The translations under genes were made by a program, and so were the position numbers. From Sipunculus nudus (Eukaryota > Annelida > Sipuncula > Golfingiida > Sipunculidae), in NCBI GenBank assembly GCA_026874595.1, contig CM049308.1:70094624-70158623 (forward strand): a stretch of 64,000 nucleotides of DNA. The letters are read 5' to 3'. Below are positions 1-13,715 of this stretch, piece by piece. Every line of letters begins with the position of its first letter. Within the stretch, counting starts at the first letter, position 1. The notes under the pieces are model-generated. The model had not been told where the DNA came from. It made no database searches and was given only the letters and a program-made list of their open reading frames with translations.

Positions 1-128
1 AGTTTTATCTCAAATATGACAGAATACAATGAAGACACGCTAAACTATTTTACTTCAATCAAGATCTGAACATGAAGAGTTGGTACTACTCTAACACGCT
101 CTCCCTACCCCCCCCCCTCTCTCTCTCT

Positions 129-197
<69 letters not shown>

Positions 198-353
198 ATA
201 ACCAACCACTGAAGCAGTAGAGCTGTAATAAAGCAAACACACTGGTGGGTGAACAATGTGGCTTGAATGTATTTAATTCTTATAAAGGAATTCGGTTCAC
301 GTTTGTTCGCAATGTTCTCTAAAACCACATTGTGTACAATAATGTGCCATAAG
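1..353. other. Intergenic start with CT/TA low-complexity tract
   Basis: Poly-C/CT tract (109-130) then (TA)n at 134-195. No coding signal; open frames through the TA tract encode only Tyr-Ile repeats. Confidence 0.6.
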
Positions 354-882
354 CCATTTTAAAGGGGCCCAATCACCTATAAAGCATGTTGAATTAACAC
401 GAAAATATAACTGCTTCCCTTTAAAATAAGTTTATACCTGCCTAAAAATTGCCCTTAAACCTTTGCATACTCCTGTAAACGGGTGTTAAAAACGATGGAC
501 CGGGCGCGATCAAAGGTGTCAACATAAAAACAGGCTTCAACGTTGGACTCTGAGCATTGCTGAGCCACAACACCTGCCAATCGATAGATACCCTGACTGA
601 ATTGGTCCCAAAAATGCATTACATATTCCCGCTGGTTGAATTTTGTGTGTTGCGGCTCACAATCGGATCTCTGTTCACGGGGCCTTGTTATGGTAAACAG
701 ACACACGTAGACTGTGTTTACAAACACGCAGAGACATAACATGGTTTTAAACAGCCGTATGCGAGGTACTGAAACTGTGTTGGGATGGTTTTGCAGGGAA
801 ACTTTTGTATAAAGCAAAACTGAACTGATAGTGTGAAAAAATAGGCATAATATTGCTCCTGGATATGTCCCTTTAAAAGTTA
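354..882. repeat. TTTAAAGG-bounded dispersed element, copy 1
   Basis: Begins TTTTAAAGGGGCCCAATCA and ends with the inverted CCTTTAAAAG. An internal block with GTAAACAGACAC and GACTGTGTTTAC is shared, in the other orientation, with 49880-49940 and 56300-56350. Likely a non-autonomous DNA transposon (MITE). It contains a 145-codon minus-strand open frame of unknown meaning (455-892). Confidence 0.6.
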
Positions 883-2068
883 TTATCCCCACAGTGACAT
901 AGGCAATATGAGAATAATTAATTTTTAATGTACCTATAATTTTGAGTAATTTATCAGTTTTTTACTGACTTGCACGGAGGTTAGACCGAGCACAGCCGAA
1001 CTGCCTTCGGCAATGACCGGAATGCGTGCATCGTGGTCACTCAACCTCACACACTATTAAGGTCTATTGTTCATATGAATAACGCTTGCTTTCAATGAGG
1101 GATTTGAGCATGTCTGGCCTTACATTTGAACGCGTCTCCCACCCACATGCGAGGTCAGTAAAAGAGAAAACACATGTTTCTCGCTTTATTAAATGGAGAG
1201 TTCAACCGATAAGGATTAATAATAAAACCTAGTTCAAGGTCCTAATTTCAATAACAGGAGTGGGGTGGGGTGGGGTGGAGTGGTGGCCGGGGTTTCAGGC
1301 ATCAAAATATGTCTGATACGATAGAAAAAAAAGTTGTGGAGACTGAAAATGGGATACGGTTCCTCTGCATTGAGTCCCGTTGGGTCCGCTTTTGCTACTT
1401 ACGAGGTATGCATATATCTGTTTCTTTCTTCTGGAACAGTTTCCTTGCAACGTACATTTAATAAAATCTTTCATGTGTTCCTCACATCAACCTAATCTTT
1501 ATACGTCCAACGATAGCATCCAGTCAAATATCATTGGAAACCTGAATGCCCCCTCGTCATATTCCGGTTCGCAATGTAAACATCATCACTGACCAGGTCT
1601 TCAAGGTAAACATACCGGGTTATGAATTTCTTGCCACGAGCACAGCGCTACAAAATTAATGTGAAAAATATTTATACATACCTTATCGAGACAGTTTCCC
1701 ACTGAAAGCTATATTTTCTGTTAACTTTTAGAATAAGAAATGAGCCAACATTCCACATCTCAGTGAATATATCTCGGTACACCGGGTTTATCTACTAGTG
1801 TATATATATATATATATATATGCACCATATCATTTAGAGTGCTGACAGTTAGTTTGTTTAGGAGTAAAAATTAGTTCTTTGGATGGCATGTTGGTCTTTT
1901 ATCATTTAAGTCGCCAAAGCTATAACGAGTCTATCTCTCAAAGGCCAAAGTTGGTTTCTCAAAAAGCCTGAGGGTGGTACCTAAAATATTAAAATACATG
2001 TATATAAAATAAGAAACGGATATTCAATATGCGTACATGTAACACTTATTAAATAAAATATTACATGT

Positions 2069-2128
<60 letters not shown>

Positions 2129-3941
2129 TTCCTGGTGCTTTATGAGAAACTTTACAGCTTGTCAGCTTTTGTGTTGAAAAGTTAATCCATTGCAAGCAGA
2201 GAAGAAATGTCTCTTCATCTTAACCACCATTTTATATTTAATATGTCTCTAGAAGAACCAATTAATTCGAGTCATGACACACAAGCTAATTCACCGGTTT
2301 GATCTTTAATTAAATTCTGTTTTTCTTTTTGTACATTTGTATCTGAAAGATTCCAATGTTCAATTTTGTTTCTACTGGTATGTATTATTGAAAGATTATA
2401 CCATGTTATACTCAGACGATACTGAGATAAAATATATGAGATTAGATACTGTGGAATAAAAAATTATATAGAATATCAATCTATGGAAAATGTACAAGAC
2501 GCTGACGTGTTCCTTTTTTTCAGTTTGCCCCTGAATTAAAAATATTGAAAAGGAAAACTCTTAGTCATTCTGGTTGCCATGGCAACAAGAAAGATTTATT
2601 AATCGCTTCGCAAATTGTCATGATGTTTATTTTTATATTTCTATGGAAAACACGTTATTACCGGTATACTACTGTGCGGTATAAGCATTCCTCCAAAGCT
2701 AAATCCTACACTAAAATGAGGCAGCAATACATCCCGTCATTGTCGTTACACCTATATCTGCAAAATATGTTAATATAATTTAACTAGTTTATTATATTCA
2801 ATCACATTAACAAGAATTCATTACTGATATCATTAGTTTCATGATCAAATGTGATCATATGATAGTGTGAATTCATATGGAGCGGCTGTTTTTTTTAATC
2901 AAATATCATAATTATAACTACTTATTAACAAGAATACATTTTTTCACCCTACTGTTACTTGGAATAAAACACAGTGATATTTTTTCCTGTCTTCCATTGG
3001 TTTATCGCAATACAATGAACATTCTCTGCACATTTGATCTCCAGGAAGCAGAGCAGGGTGAAAGAAGTCTCATATCCAGCAATTTTAAATTAATGATTTA
3101 AATTTCCACAGATAATTTTCACAGTTAATTAATAATGATAATTGGAGATTAACTCCATTCTACTGACTGGACATACTGCTATGGCAACCGACGTGGTATT
3201 CATCTTATCTATTTTTTTATCATTGCAATCTGTATCTTAAATAATTACTTTTGTCAAATAAAACGCTTCCAATTATTCAGAAAATCCAAGTATAATTTTT
3301 TCTTTTCTTTTGGCTATTATTGACGATAATGAACGTTGTTTTCGGCATTTCCCGCTGTTGATCTAGTGTCGTACACTTGCTATCAGCATTCTTGACAGCC
3401 CGATGTTAAATGTCCAGGTCTTTCTAGCATTAGGCAAATTTCCAATTGGACAAATTTCTATGCGCTAGAATATTTTTGACCACCATTAGTCCATCGACCT
3501 CTTTTCTTTCGTTAGGTTGTTGTCTATCCTTTTTCATGGCAGGTTACTTTACCTATGAAAATCCAAATAATATGTTGGGATGAGCAAGGGACGGTAAAAC
3601 AGTATAGCAGTATGATCAGTATCCATTTTAAAGTGTGCAGTTAAAGGGAAGCTGCCATGCATGTGTACATACTGTTTCTATTCCGGTGAAACTGTCCCCG
3701 GCCACGTTTTAAGCCAAGCAAACGTATTCAAGTCCTATTGTATAATCATATGACATATTTGCCTGTATAATAAAGTATAAAGATAAAATTTGCTCAAACG
3801 GAACCCATTTCTTGGTAAAAATAATCCATTTCTGTTTATCCACTTAAATAAGACGCTTAATCAGTGTGAAGTTGGCAACACCTCGCAGGTAAATATATGA
3901 ATTATAGACATTGGTTCCATTTAAGAGTTTACTATGGACTG

Positions 3942-3993
<52 letters not shown>

Positions 3994-5429
3994 TAGTGTA
4001 TATATATTATATATATGTTAGGTGTGTGTGTTGTTGTGCGTGTTTACAAAAAAAAGTTGTCCAACTTTAATTACCCTCCCACGCCTGCGAGTCATCCCCC
4101 ACCATTGAGGATAAATTGACACCACTGTCTGCGACAATTGTGTACTCTATGGTGACGTCAACCACATGTGCAGAAAAAATTTCAAAATTTTGACAAAATC
4201 TTAGTATTTTTGGCTTAACATGTAATTTTAGATTTAATTTGCACTTACACCAGCCAATGACACCCGGGCACAGTCTGTATTCTATATGCAATGGTTCCAT
4301 CACAAAACAATCCCACGGGGGAACACGATGATCTTAGCTTCATAGAAACCCATCACGCTGTCATCTAGCTGGCTATATTAAAATATACCTCCTCATTTTT
4401 CCCAAAATTTCAGTATAAAATAATCAGGAAATGGCTATAATACCGGAAACATATTGGTTTTAATCTATATCCATAGACAAAAGTCATTAACCCTTAATAT
4501 CATGGTGACATGGTGATATAACAAATTCGTCATGATTTATTGAGGCAGTTATGCTTACCACGTCACTTTAAATTGAGAGTAACAGTTATTAGTGTTTAAT
4601 AATTTACCATTCAAGCAAAATCTAACGGCCCTGTCAACCTCCAAGCTGTCATCACCGAATAATAACAGTCTTATTTTCGTAATAAGCATTACAAATCAAT
4701 AACAACATGTCACAGCAGCAGATTTTATGTGGTCTTAACCATCTGAGAGACGAACGTTCATTAGACTGTAACGTGAACTCCAATCAAAACTGAAATACTA
4801 ACCATTCAGATCAATACTGTCTAACTGTGGGTCTGTATTTGTGGCCCAACTGGAAGCATTCGATTCACTGAGTAATCAAGGTTTTATTGAAAATATGAAA
4901 AAAAAAATCATTATTACATTCGCTCGAGACATTCCTGTTCAATCCCAGCTGTTTTCGATAATAAACAACCTTGCTTAGAACACGTGCGTTTCCCTGATTT
5001 ATTGCAGGAGGGTTCAACTGGTGTCATGCAAAAAAACGGTCTAAAAAAAGGTTGTTGTTTAAGGGCAGGTGTGGACACCCCCCACCCCCCCCCCCCCCCC
5101 GTGAATCTGCGCCTGTTGGAATTTGTGGTCCAAGTTAACTTTTCACCAGTGATCTTTCCTTCTCTGCAGCAGCGATTGTATCCGTTAAAGTACTAGTATA
5201 TAAATATGACTGTTTTGAATAAAAGTTAATATTAATGCACACCTGATTCTGCCCTATCGATAGATACAGAGTATCAGATTTTTACAGATATGCTACAGGT
5301 AACAAGAATCCTTCGTCAAAGCAAGCAGACAATCGGGGTTGGAGGAGGATCTGTAGATTTTCATTGTAATTACACGCATGCAGTCGCAGAGCAGGGATAA
5401 AAATTTTGAACCCACAACTGTGTCTTGTC

Positions 5430-5431
<2 letters not shown>
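883..5431. other. Intergenic, no gene seen
   Basis: AT-rich sequence with (TA)n tracts at 1801-1821, 2071-2122 and 3943-3989, a GGGGT-repeat at 1261-1295 and a C-run near 5080-5100. I saw no exon-like frame with splice sites and no RNA gene. Confidence 0.5.
3943..4115. repeat. (TA)n-linked dispersed element (copy near 4.0 kb)
   Basis: A (TA)n tract is followed by GTGTGTGTGTT, a block reading GTTGTCCAACTTTAATTACC, then GAGTCATCCCCCACC and AAATTGACACCACTG. The same order occurs at 22928-23072 and, in part, at 19945-19990. The microsatellite therefore seems to be part of the mobile unit. Confidence 0.6.

Positions 5432-5502
<71 letters not shown>
5432..5502. repeat. (TA)n microsatellite, 71 bp
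   Basis: Uninterrupted TA dinucleotide run shortly upstream of the first LTR-like element. Open frames through it are artefacts. Confidence 0.95.
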
Positions 5503-5504
<2 letters not shown>

Positions 5505-5579
5505 ATACTAGTGCCCCTTTTCATTGTGTGCACAAGTCTTACATATGTCTTTTACATGTCTTTTACATATGTCTTATAT

Positions 5580-6294
5580 TGTGTGACACGGGCGTAACAC
5601 GTTTTGTAGCGGCCTCGCCTGGCCGGGTGTTGCAGGTTCAGTTTTATCCGTTCTGGTTGAATTCACGTGAATTGTTTTGTTGGATTGTTTGTGAAAGGGA
5701 ATTTTCTAGAGTTTTCGGATGAAAGGTTATAATAGGGGCTGTTTTTAGAGCCGGAGAGAGGAGAGAAATATTCCAGCGGACACAGAAGCGTGTAAGTCAG
5801 TTGTGGACCTTTTCCGATAAGTGCGGCAATTATAGATTTTCTTCTAAATTTGTGACCGTTCTTACATAGTCTTCAGTTTGCCTTCGGGATTATGACAGGA
5901 ACTTTCGGATTACAACGGATTGATTTTGTGAATGAACTTGACTGTTATTCTCTGAGAGGATTTATGTGAACTGTTCATCTGGGTTGTATGTTATAAACGA
6001 CTTGTTGTCGCTGTGACAGTGGTGGTATCCAGGTACTGTACACTTTATTTATGTACTTGTGTTGATTGACTGTTGTACTGTTATACTGTGTAATTGTATT
6101 GATTTAGTGTATTGTAATGTTAGGATTGTTTTAAGAATAAATTTTAATTATTTGTTAACAAAAAACGACTGACTTCTTTATACATTCCCCTAGACATTTC
6201 ACGCTGCCTAGTAATACAGAATCTGATTTTTTTTTCTCCATAATAAAATTTATGCTCGTTACGACTACGTGATCTGTTGATATTAGGTTCCGTA

Positions 6295-6295
<1 letters not shown>
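5580..6295 (+). mobile_element. Probable solo LTR, copy 1 (+ orientation)
   Basis: About 716 bp, starting TGTGTGACACGGG and ending GATATTAGGTTCCGTAA just before a (TA)n tract. It matches the reverse complement of 8904-9663 through most of its length, including GTAGCGGCCTCGCCTGGCCGG and GACAGTGGTGGTATCCAGGT. An internal TATA-like site (ggttataatagggg) and AATAAA near 6135 fit LTR structure. No internal retroelement coding region is attached. Confidence 0.65.

Positions 6296-6298
<3 letters not shown>

Positions 6299-6348
<50 letters not shown>
6299..6348. repeat. (TA)n microsatellite abutting the LTR end
   Basis: TA run directly at the 3' end of the LTR-like element; it may have replaced the last bases of the LTR and its target-site duplication. 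Confidence 0.9.
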
Positions 6349-6351
<3 letters not shown>

Positions 6352-7182
6352 TTATTTATAGCTCTATATGTAGATACATACTATAGAAATATACAAGAAA
6401 TATATATCCAAACAAGGAAAATGCATTTTGCGTCACCTATTCTTACAACAAAAATTACAATTTAACCAATTAACCACCTCTCATTTATTTAAAGACTCTA
6501 TGTTTAAAGACCACCGTTTTAACATTTCTGTGAAAGCCATCTTAACAAATATACAAGTTGACAGACAGACAGTCAAGAGATATAACGTATACCCATTGAA
6601 GGACCACTGGACTGACCGATCACATGTGTGGGCGTCATCTGAAGGCCGTCCTTGGCCCGGGACGAGACAGTGACCACTGCATTGATTTATAAATCAGCAC
6701 GGCCAGCGAACACCTGGTTCAATTACATTAAGTCTCTATGTTGACAAACCGGATCATAGCGTTCACCTGACAAGCCTGACCTCGGCCAATAACGGTACCT
6801 CCCGTAACGCACTCAGTGACGTCACTGCTGCCAGCCAGCATCCGGAATCGCCTGTCCATTAAGCAAATATACCGTGCACCTCTGCATCACGTAACTCAGT
6901 TATTTTTTATTGTATGTCTGTGGTACATTTTTTATATATTAATGATCATTGTAATTATAATTATATATCATGTTTATGATATTTAAAATTGTTTACCTTT
7001 TTTATGTATGACTGATTTGAAGTAGTGTATATTATATGCTACATGTACATTTTATATGGATATGGACTTACCGTGCTGTAAATATAAATACATTTACAGA
7101 TACCATCCCCTCCCCCTTCTCTCTCTCTCTGTCTGTCTGTCTGTCTGATTGTCTCTCTGTCTGTCTCTCTCTCTCTCTCTCC

Positions 7183-7214
<32 letters not shown>

Positions 7215-7455
7215 TACGTGCGCGCTCTTTGCTGTAACAGAGAAATTCTACAAATTCGTATATATTTTTTTCCTTTTCAAGAATGGCTGGAGAAGTTTAC
7301 AGTATCATATGCATCACATGCATCACATTTAGCATTACATTCATTCTCTTAAATTCTTTGATTTTTGTATTTTTTTTAACAGAATATTTAAAACATGGGT
7401 TTTTTAAGTTAGATCCTATAAAATAAGAATATATATATAAAATATTATATATAAA

Positions 7456-7495
<40 letters not shown>

Positions 7496-7607
7496 AGAAT
7501 ATACAGTTTTCAAGAAAACATAACATTTTATATGTCCTGGTATCCGAATGTAGAAAACAGGAGTCGGTTAAAGGATTAAAGATGATAGACGTTTAGATAT
7601 GTTCATG

Positions 7608-7665
<58 letters not shown>

Positions 7666-8783
7666 TATAAAACATGGACCTTGCTTAATTGGGAAAATGT
7701 TGGGGCGTCAATATGTTGATCGACTGATGCTGCTCCTGAGAGCTCTGTACGAATGAAACTTGTGTTCCTTGGGGGAGCTCAGATGGCCATCGGATAATTT
7801 ACCAATGTTTTGGGTTAAACGGAATTTTATCAAGCTCATGTTTGGTATTCAAGAAAGTACACAATAAATGCTTACGATTGGTCTGGTTTATGTTGATTGA
7901 TAGTGTACCTGTAGGCCATGAAGCGTTGTCAGAAATGAAGAAAATATATGCATCCTCATAAGGCCTTATATTGCGTTCCTGAGACTTAGATGTAAAGACA
8001 CTTTGGCGCCAGTAATCTGGTCGTAATTCCACAGGGTCGGTATGACGCTAGGCATGCACGGAGCTGTACCCTTCCGTCATAGGGTTATCGTTACTCATAA
8101 CGAACCTCTTCCATTTAGATATGTTTATATGGATGGGACAACATGCTTCAGCTGTCTCACTGCAAACTCAAAATTTGTAACAGTTCAAGGAAATAACTAT
8201 CGTTTACATTGCACATCCGAGCTCTTACGAAATATTATTTATTCCATGAAGTCCTTACCACAAAATGTCCAAGTTCATTCAATATACCTTGAAACAATTC
8301 ATTTTTAACAAATGTTAAAGGACAACATTACCCTCATCATTATCATCTTCACTAGGCCGGTGTATTGAGTAGTCCCCGTGCTTTGTAGGGAAAGGATTTT
8401 TTTACCCACAATCTCTAAAACCAGCGGAGTGGTAGCTGTATGAGTACGATTCTACGCAATGTGACGAAGCAGGTTGAAAAGGCTGGTACCTATTGATATG
8501 ATATGATATCATGTACTTCTCTACTTGAAGTTTCCAAAGAAAATATTCCCTGGTACTCCGAAGCATTGGTTTTAAAGCAAATTTAAAAGTGATGATTTTG
8601 ATTTTTACAAACCATACATAAACTCAAACGGGGATCATTGCTCAGATCCTTTCCTTTCCTCATTTTACATCAATTAATTCAAATTGTTTATTTTCCTTGT
8701 CCTTTTTATATAACTTAAAGAACAAATAAATATCTGGAGTCTTATATATGCTCATCAGTTGCACTGTGCGTAAGTAGAGCATC
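6349..8783. other. Intergenic, low-complexity rich, no gene seen
   Basis: Contains CTCT/CTGT and CA tracts (7120-7214) and (TA)n tracts at 7463-7492 and 7610-7659. Frames through these are compositional. No splice-supported exon found. Confidence 0.5.
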
Positions 8784-10112
8784 TTAAAGTGGCCCAATCA
8801 CATATCTCACATTTATAATTTAATGGTAATCCCCTGGAGCTTTTATAAAATATAGGCCAGAAAACGTGGATATCACCACACACAGGCTGCAATTTGTTTA
8901 TATTGTTACGGAACCTAATATCAACAGATCACGTATGCTGATGAACATAAATTTGGTCAAGGAGATAAAAAAACAGATTCTGTAACACTAGGCAGCGTTA
9001 AATGTCTAGGGGAATGAATAAAGAAGTCAGAAGTTTTTTTTTGGTTAACAAATAACTATAATTTATTCTTAAAACAACCCTAACATTACAATACACTAAA
9101 TCAATACAATTACACCATATAACAGCAATATAACAATAAATCAATACAATCACACAGTAAGATAAACAAAGTGCATAGTACCTGGATACCACCACTGTCA
9201 CAGCGATAAGTCCTTTAAAATGTATAAGCCGGACGAACAGATCACACAAATTGTCTCGGAGAATAACACTCAAATGTAAAGCTCTTGTAACAATTCCGAA
9301 AATAAACTGAAGACCAAATAAGATTCGTCACAAATCCAGAAGAAAATCTGAAGAAAATCTATAACTGCAGCACTTATCGGAATAGGTCCCACAAACTAAC
9401 ATACACGCTTCTGTGTCCGCTGGAATATTCTCTCACCTCTCTCCCGGCTCTAAAATACAGCCCCCTATTTATAACTACTCACCTCCAACCGAGAACCTTC
9501 CATTGCTCGAACAATCTAAAGAATCTAACACAGTACACACGTTCAAAGAACATTCAAAAACAAAGAACGCTGTGTATCTAGGGTTCAACCAATGCGGATT
9601 AAACCGAGCCTGCAACATCCGGCCAGGCGAGGCCGCTACAATACGAGATACGCGTGGCACACAAACAAAATGCCAACAACACATGGAATATCCGTGTGCA
9701 CAATAAAACAATCATCTGTAAGACCGCTGCACACATAAAAGGGGCACCTGTAAAAATATCAACGTGTTTAAAATATGTGGCGGTCCGCCAAAATAATCAA
9801 AACAAATTCAACAAGGGCATCTGGCAGCAAGTAAGATATAAGCCAGAGCTTTGAAGATGGTGTTTTGCAACGAGTCACCTTTCTACCTCCGCACATATGC
9901 AATTCTCCACCTGAGGTTACATGTTTTTCCCGTTTGTCAACATTGCTTTGTTTACAGACACGTTGTTGATAAACAGGTTCATACACCCTTCATGCAGGCG
10001 TTATAAGAACTTTTCACTACAAAATTACCCTTAGATCATTAATATATACTCAGAGGAAGGCAGAAATCACATACATTCTTTTTTCAAAAGGTAGGTTAAT
10101 GGGCACCTTTAA
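8784..10112. repeat. TTAAAGG-bounded element interrupted by an LTR
   Basis: Left end TTAAAGTGGCCCAATCA, right end GGGCACCTTTAA. The right part (about 9770-10020) matches 36130-36395, including CAACAAGGGCAT and TTGGCAGCAAG-like blocks and CCCGTTTGTCAACAT. The LTR at 8904-9663 lies inside, so this is a nested insertion. Confidence 0.6.
8904..9663 (-). mobile_element. Probable solo LTR, copy 2 (- orientation)
   Basis: Reverse-complement relative of 5580-6295, reading on the minus strand from TGTGTGCCACGCG to GGTTCCGTAACA, so a TG...CA terminus is intact. About 760 bp. I could not recognise a matching target-site duplication in the flanks. Confidence 0.65.
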
Positions 10113-12894
10113 TATACTTACGGTAGGTCTCCGTCAGAATGTAACCTGTCAAGGGTTGGTCATGTAAGTTACTAGTTAAGGTAACGTCATGTATTTCTAG
10201 GTCTGCGGTGTGGAATTGACATTAGACAACATTTTCTCAATTTCTATTGTATGTTCTACTTATATTTTTTGCATTATAGATAAGAATACTCTGACTGCAA
10301 GAGGTAAGAGATGATTATTTTTATCAACTAAAGCTACTTTATTTGCCAATTTGGCCAAGCTTAATTTCGTCCCGTCTTCTGCCGCTACCGTTTCAATCGC
10401 AGTAAAAAATCTCTCGCCATTTAGTAGCCATTGCCCCTTTGTCACTACCAATTATAAGCCAGGTGACCCAAATGAAATGTTGAAATGTGATATTTTATGA
10501 CGTGAAGACTTTCAACTTTTCAACTCTCGAATCGATCAATGTTAGTATTGAAATTTATCTAATATAATAATCTAGAGATATTATACCCGGTTTATTTAAA
10601 TCGGAATAATTTATAGAATATGAATCCCGCATAGCGAATATAGTCTAACGATAATCAGGGCCGTCTCTTACACATTTATTTGATTTTTCAATCATTTTAG
10701 GGCAGTATGTGGAACTGTCCCCTAACTATCGTTGCCAATATCATTGTTGACCTCATGGCACCCTGTTTTACAAAATGTATGACAGCTTTCGGTCATCTAT
10801 CCCGATCTTCTGACGTGATTCTGTTTCAATAAAATTTCAATCTCTACTTTATTAATCTAGAATATGTGCGGGACATTGTGATAAACACGTTAAATAAACA
10901 ATGAATTTTTACAGCTTTAATCAATTTATGCCATAACGGCTGGCTGAGAAATATATATCACGCTCGTGTAGGCTCATTTAACGTTGCTCCATTGGTTAAA
11001 CAGATGTACATCAACTGATGAAATCTGATACGTGACGTTACAGAAAGTAAAACTCTCATTTCAATAATTATAATATTTCAGTATGATCAGCGCAGTTTGT
11101 AGCTGTTTATTTAATCGACGGCGGCTGATACGGTCTTGGTATGGTCATAAGTACGTCTCGTATCTGCACATGTTCAAATAAACTGGCGTCCTGTTCTGTT
11201 TGCTCACGTACTTGTCGATTCTCCCGTACCAAGTTCATTCACCTTGAGTCTCTCATAATTTGCATATGATTTGTATATTCAGGTGTATTTAAGAGCCCTT
11301 TTCAGCAGTTCTTTATGCAGTGTCCTGGTGGTCCTCTCAGGTGAGTTACAAAGCATTTCACAACGGTAAGCTTTATTAAACCTCCGCTAGGAAGGTATTA
11401 TGCTTTCCCTTGGTACGTTGCTTGGTCTGTCAGCTACTGTTAGTATATGACCTAATACTCCTGAAATTTTGTGGAGGGGCCATAAAATTTTGGCGGTTAT
11501 CTGGATAATAATAATATATCTAATTTAAATGATTATGAACTATTGTTATATCGGGCGACGTTTATGTCCCAGAAAGGAACAGAGGCATCATGGGTAATAA
11601 TAGGAGCCGCATTTGATCATCTGTGACCAGTGTTGGTCAAGCGTGACACTTTGAAGAAGAACACGGTCAGCAGACTCGGACTCAAAAGAGTGTTAAGGGA
11701 TTGTTGGAGTCAAAATTTGACACCCAGAATGCATCGGGGTTTCTCAATACACCAGCGGCGTAGATATACATTTACTCTAGTGGACAAGTGTATTGGATAA
11801 TAATTGTTTCAAGACAAATTACAAAATCATGGGTGTTTTGTGGTAAGAACTTTATATATTGTAAGCATGCGCATGTGTAATGTAAACACAAGGTGTTTCC
11901 TCAAAATGAAACAATTTTTTATTTTAAAGTTTGCCAGTTGGGACAAGTAGTCCAGGCCACCCCACAGTGCTTAAACAGAAGAGATTCGTTTCAAGTAGAA
12001 ACGATCTCTGATGGAAGGGTGGAACACGGTTTGGATAAGCAGAAACGCTTTAAAATGCACACCTTCAGGTTTCTGTCCAGTGGTTCTTGCTTTATCTTTG
12101 CGGGGAGGTTAAGTGTTTTTTATTATCATCCAAACAATATCAATATAAGTTAATCAATATATGCAAAAACTGCACATAACATAGAAATTTTCTAAGATAT
12201 CTGTTAACCTTCGGTGAAAAAATACTTCGAAATGGTAATTGGTTTATCAGAAGCGTTCACGTGACTGTGATTTCGGTTATTGTAACTAAAGTCGAATAGA
12301 CATGCATTTAATTGCGATAGCTATATGTAGTGCATGGTAGTACCAGTCGCGCTCTTTTAAACTTAATTTTATGTTACATAATGAATGTTAGTTGTTAAGT
12401 AGTGTTAGATGAATGACCACAGCAGAGGTGAGAGCGGATGAATGTTGATTGCTGACGTTTTGACGGAAAATATATACATATTTATTAAATATGAATTCCA
12501 CCCTGAGATATGATCAAACTTGAATAAGAAAATCGGTGAAAGTTGTAAAGTTCAAGCCAATGTAATGGCCATTTTAATGGATTGTATAATTATAAATGTA
12601 TGATAAAAAAATTTTAAAATGTAAACTGTTCATGTCCTTTCCAAAACCACCTAACATACCAAACCATCTAAAATATTGATATAACGTATGTAAAGTCAGC
12701 TTTAGGCACAGACAATTTTGCGATTAACGATATATGGGGTGACATATTACCATTTAATGATCATATTGCATTGGTCTTCGGAAGAGACTTATAAAGTGTT
12801 TAACCGTAGGCTCAATGCACAATCTGAATGGCCGCATCTCAAACACTAGAAAACAGTGTTACGAAGACAAATTGCTCAGGGGAAAATTCTGGGC

Positions 12895-12960
12895 CGATTT
12901 GGGATTCGAACCCATGTGGGTGGCACACAAGTTTGGCGTACCAACCGCTTCGCTAGCAAA
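12895..12960 (-). repeat. tRNA-like / SINE head, minus strand
   Basis: On the minus strand a box A-like TAGCGAAGCGGTTGGTA is followed by a perfect box B GGTTCGAATCC (reverse complement at 12902-12912). No convincing tRNA fold or clean acceptor stem was seen, so a tRNA-derived SINE remnant is more likely than a functional tRNA. Confidence 0.5.
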
Positions 12961-13554
12961 GCATGCTTCACTAGCGAGACAGTTCGGTCCGCTTTAATGT
13001 CATCCCGTAACAACAGTCGGAGACAGCATACATACCTCCGCCGACATTCTGGATCACCATGTCTGATGTATTACCAGGAGCCTGATCCAGCTTTGGCATG
13101 TGCTACGTGAGCACATGTTAGATGTATCTAATGTGACTCAAGGCCGGCTGTGCCGACCAAAACAAAGACAGTCCTTTATAAAATATACTGACTCTCTCCC
13201 CCGACCGGGAAAAAACAGATTGCTCTATATCGAAATGGTAAAGAATCGTTTAAAGTATTATAGTCCCCGGTTACAAAACCAATTTTATTGATCGTTCCTT
13301 GCGATTTATCTTCCAAAAAAGATTTCTTCATCAAAATTCCGTTCATAAATGTTTTCAGTAAAAACTGACAAACCTATGTAACAGGTTAATGAACCGACCA
13401 AGCAATGGCAAGAAAAAAACATCAAAATACATGTACATCCTGGCGGAGAAATGGTTACCAGGTATATGTCAATAGAAAAAGGAACGACACAAATAATAAA
13501 CTTGTAAACCCGTTTCAGGACATAATGGGTATTTGAACGCCTATTTATAACAAT

Positions 13555-13715
13555 CATTATTATTATCACTATCCCTTTTATTATTATTATTATCATTATC
13601 ACCATTTTGATTATAAAAGTTATTACTATTATTACCATAATAATAATAATAATAATAATAATTATTATTATTATTATCATCATTATATTATTATTATTAA
13701 TATGATTATTATTAT
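13555..13715. repeat. ATT/TTA trinucleotide tract
   Basis: Interrupted (TTA)n and (TAA)n runs; the Ile-rich minus-strand frame here is compositional. Confidence 0.85.

Noticed and set aside
5432-5502. Open frames of Tyr-Ile repeats through (TA)n tracts here and at many other sites
   Set aside because: Any TA dinucleotide run is open in several frames. There is no start context, splice structure or domain, so these are microsatellite artefacts.
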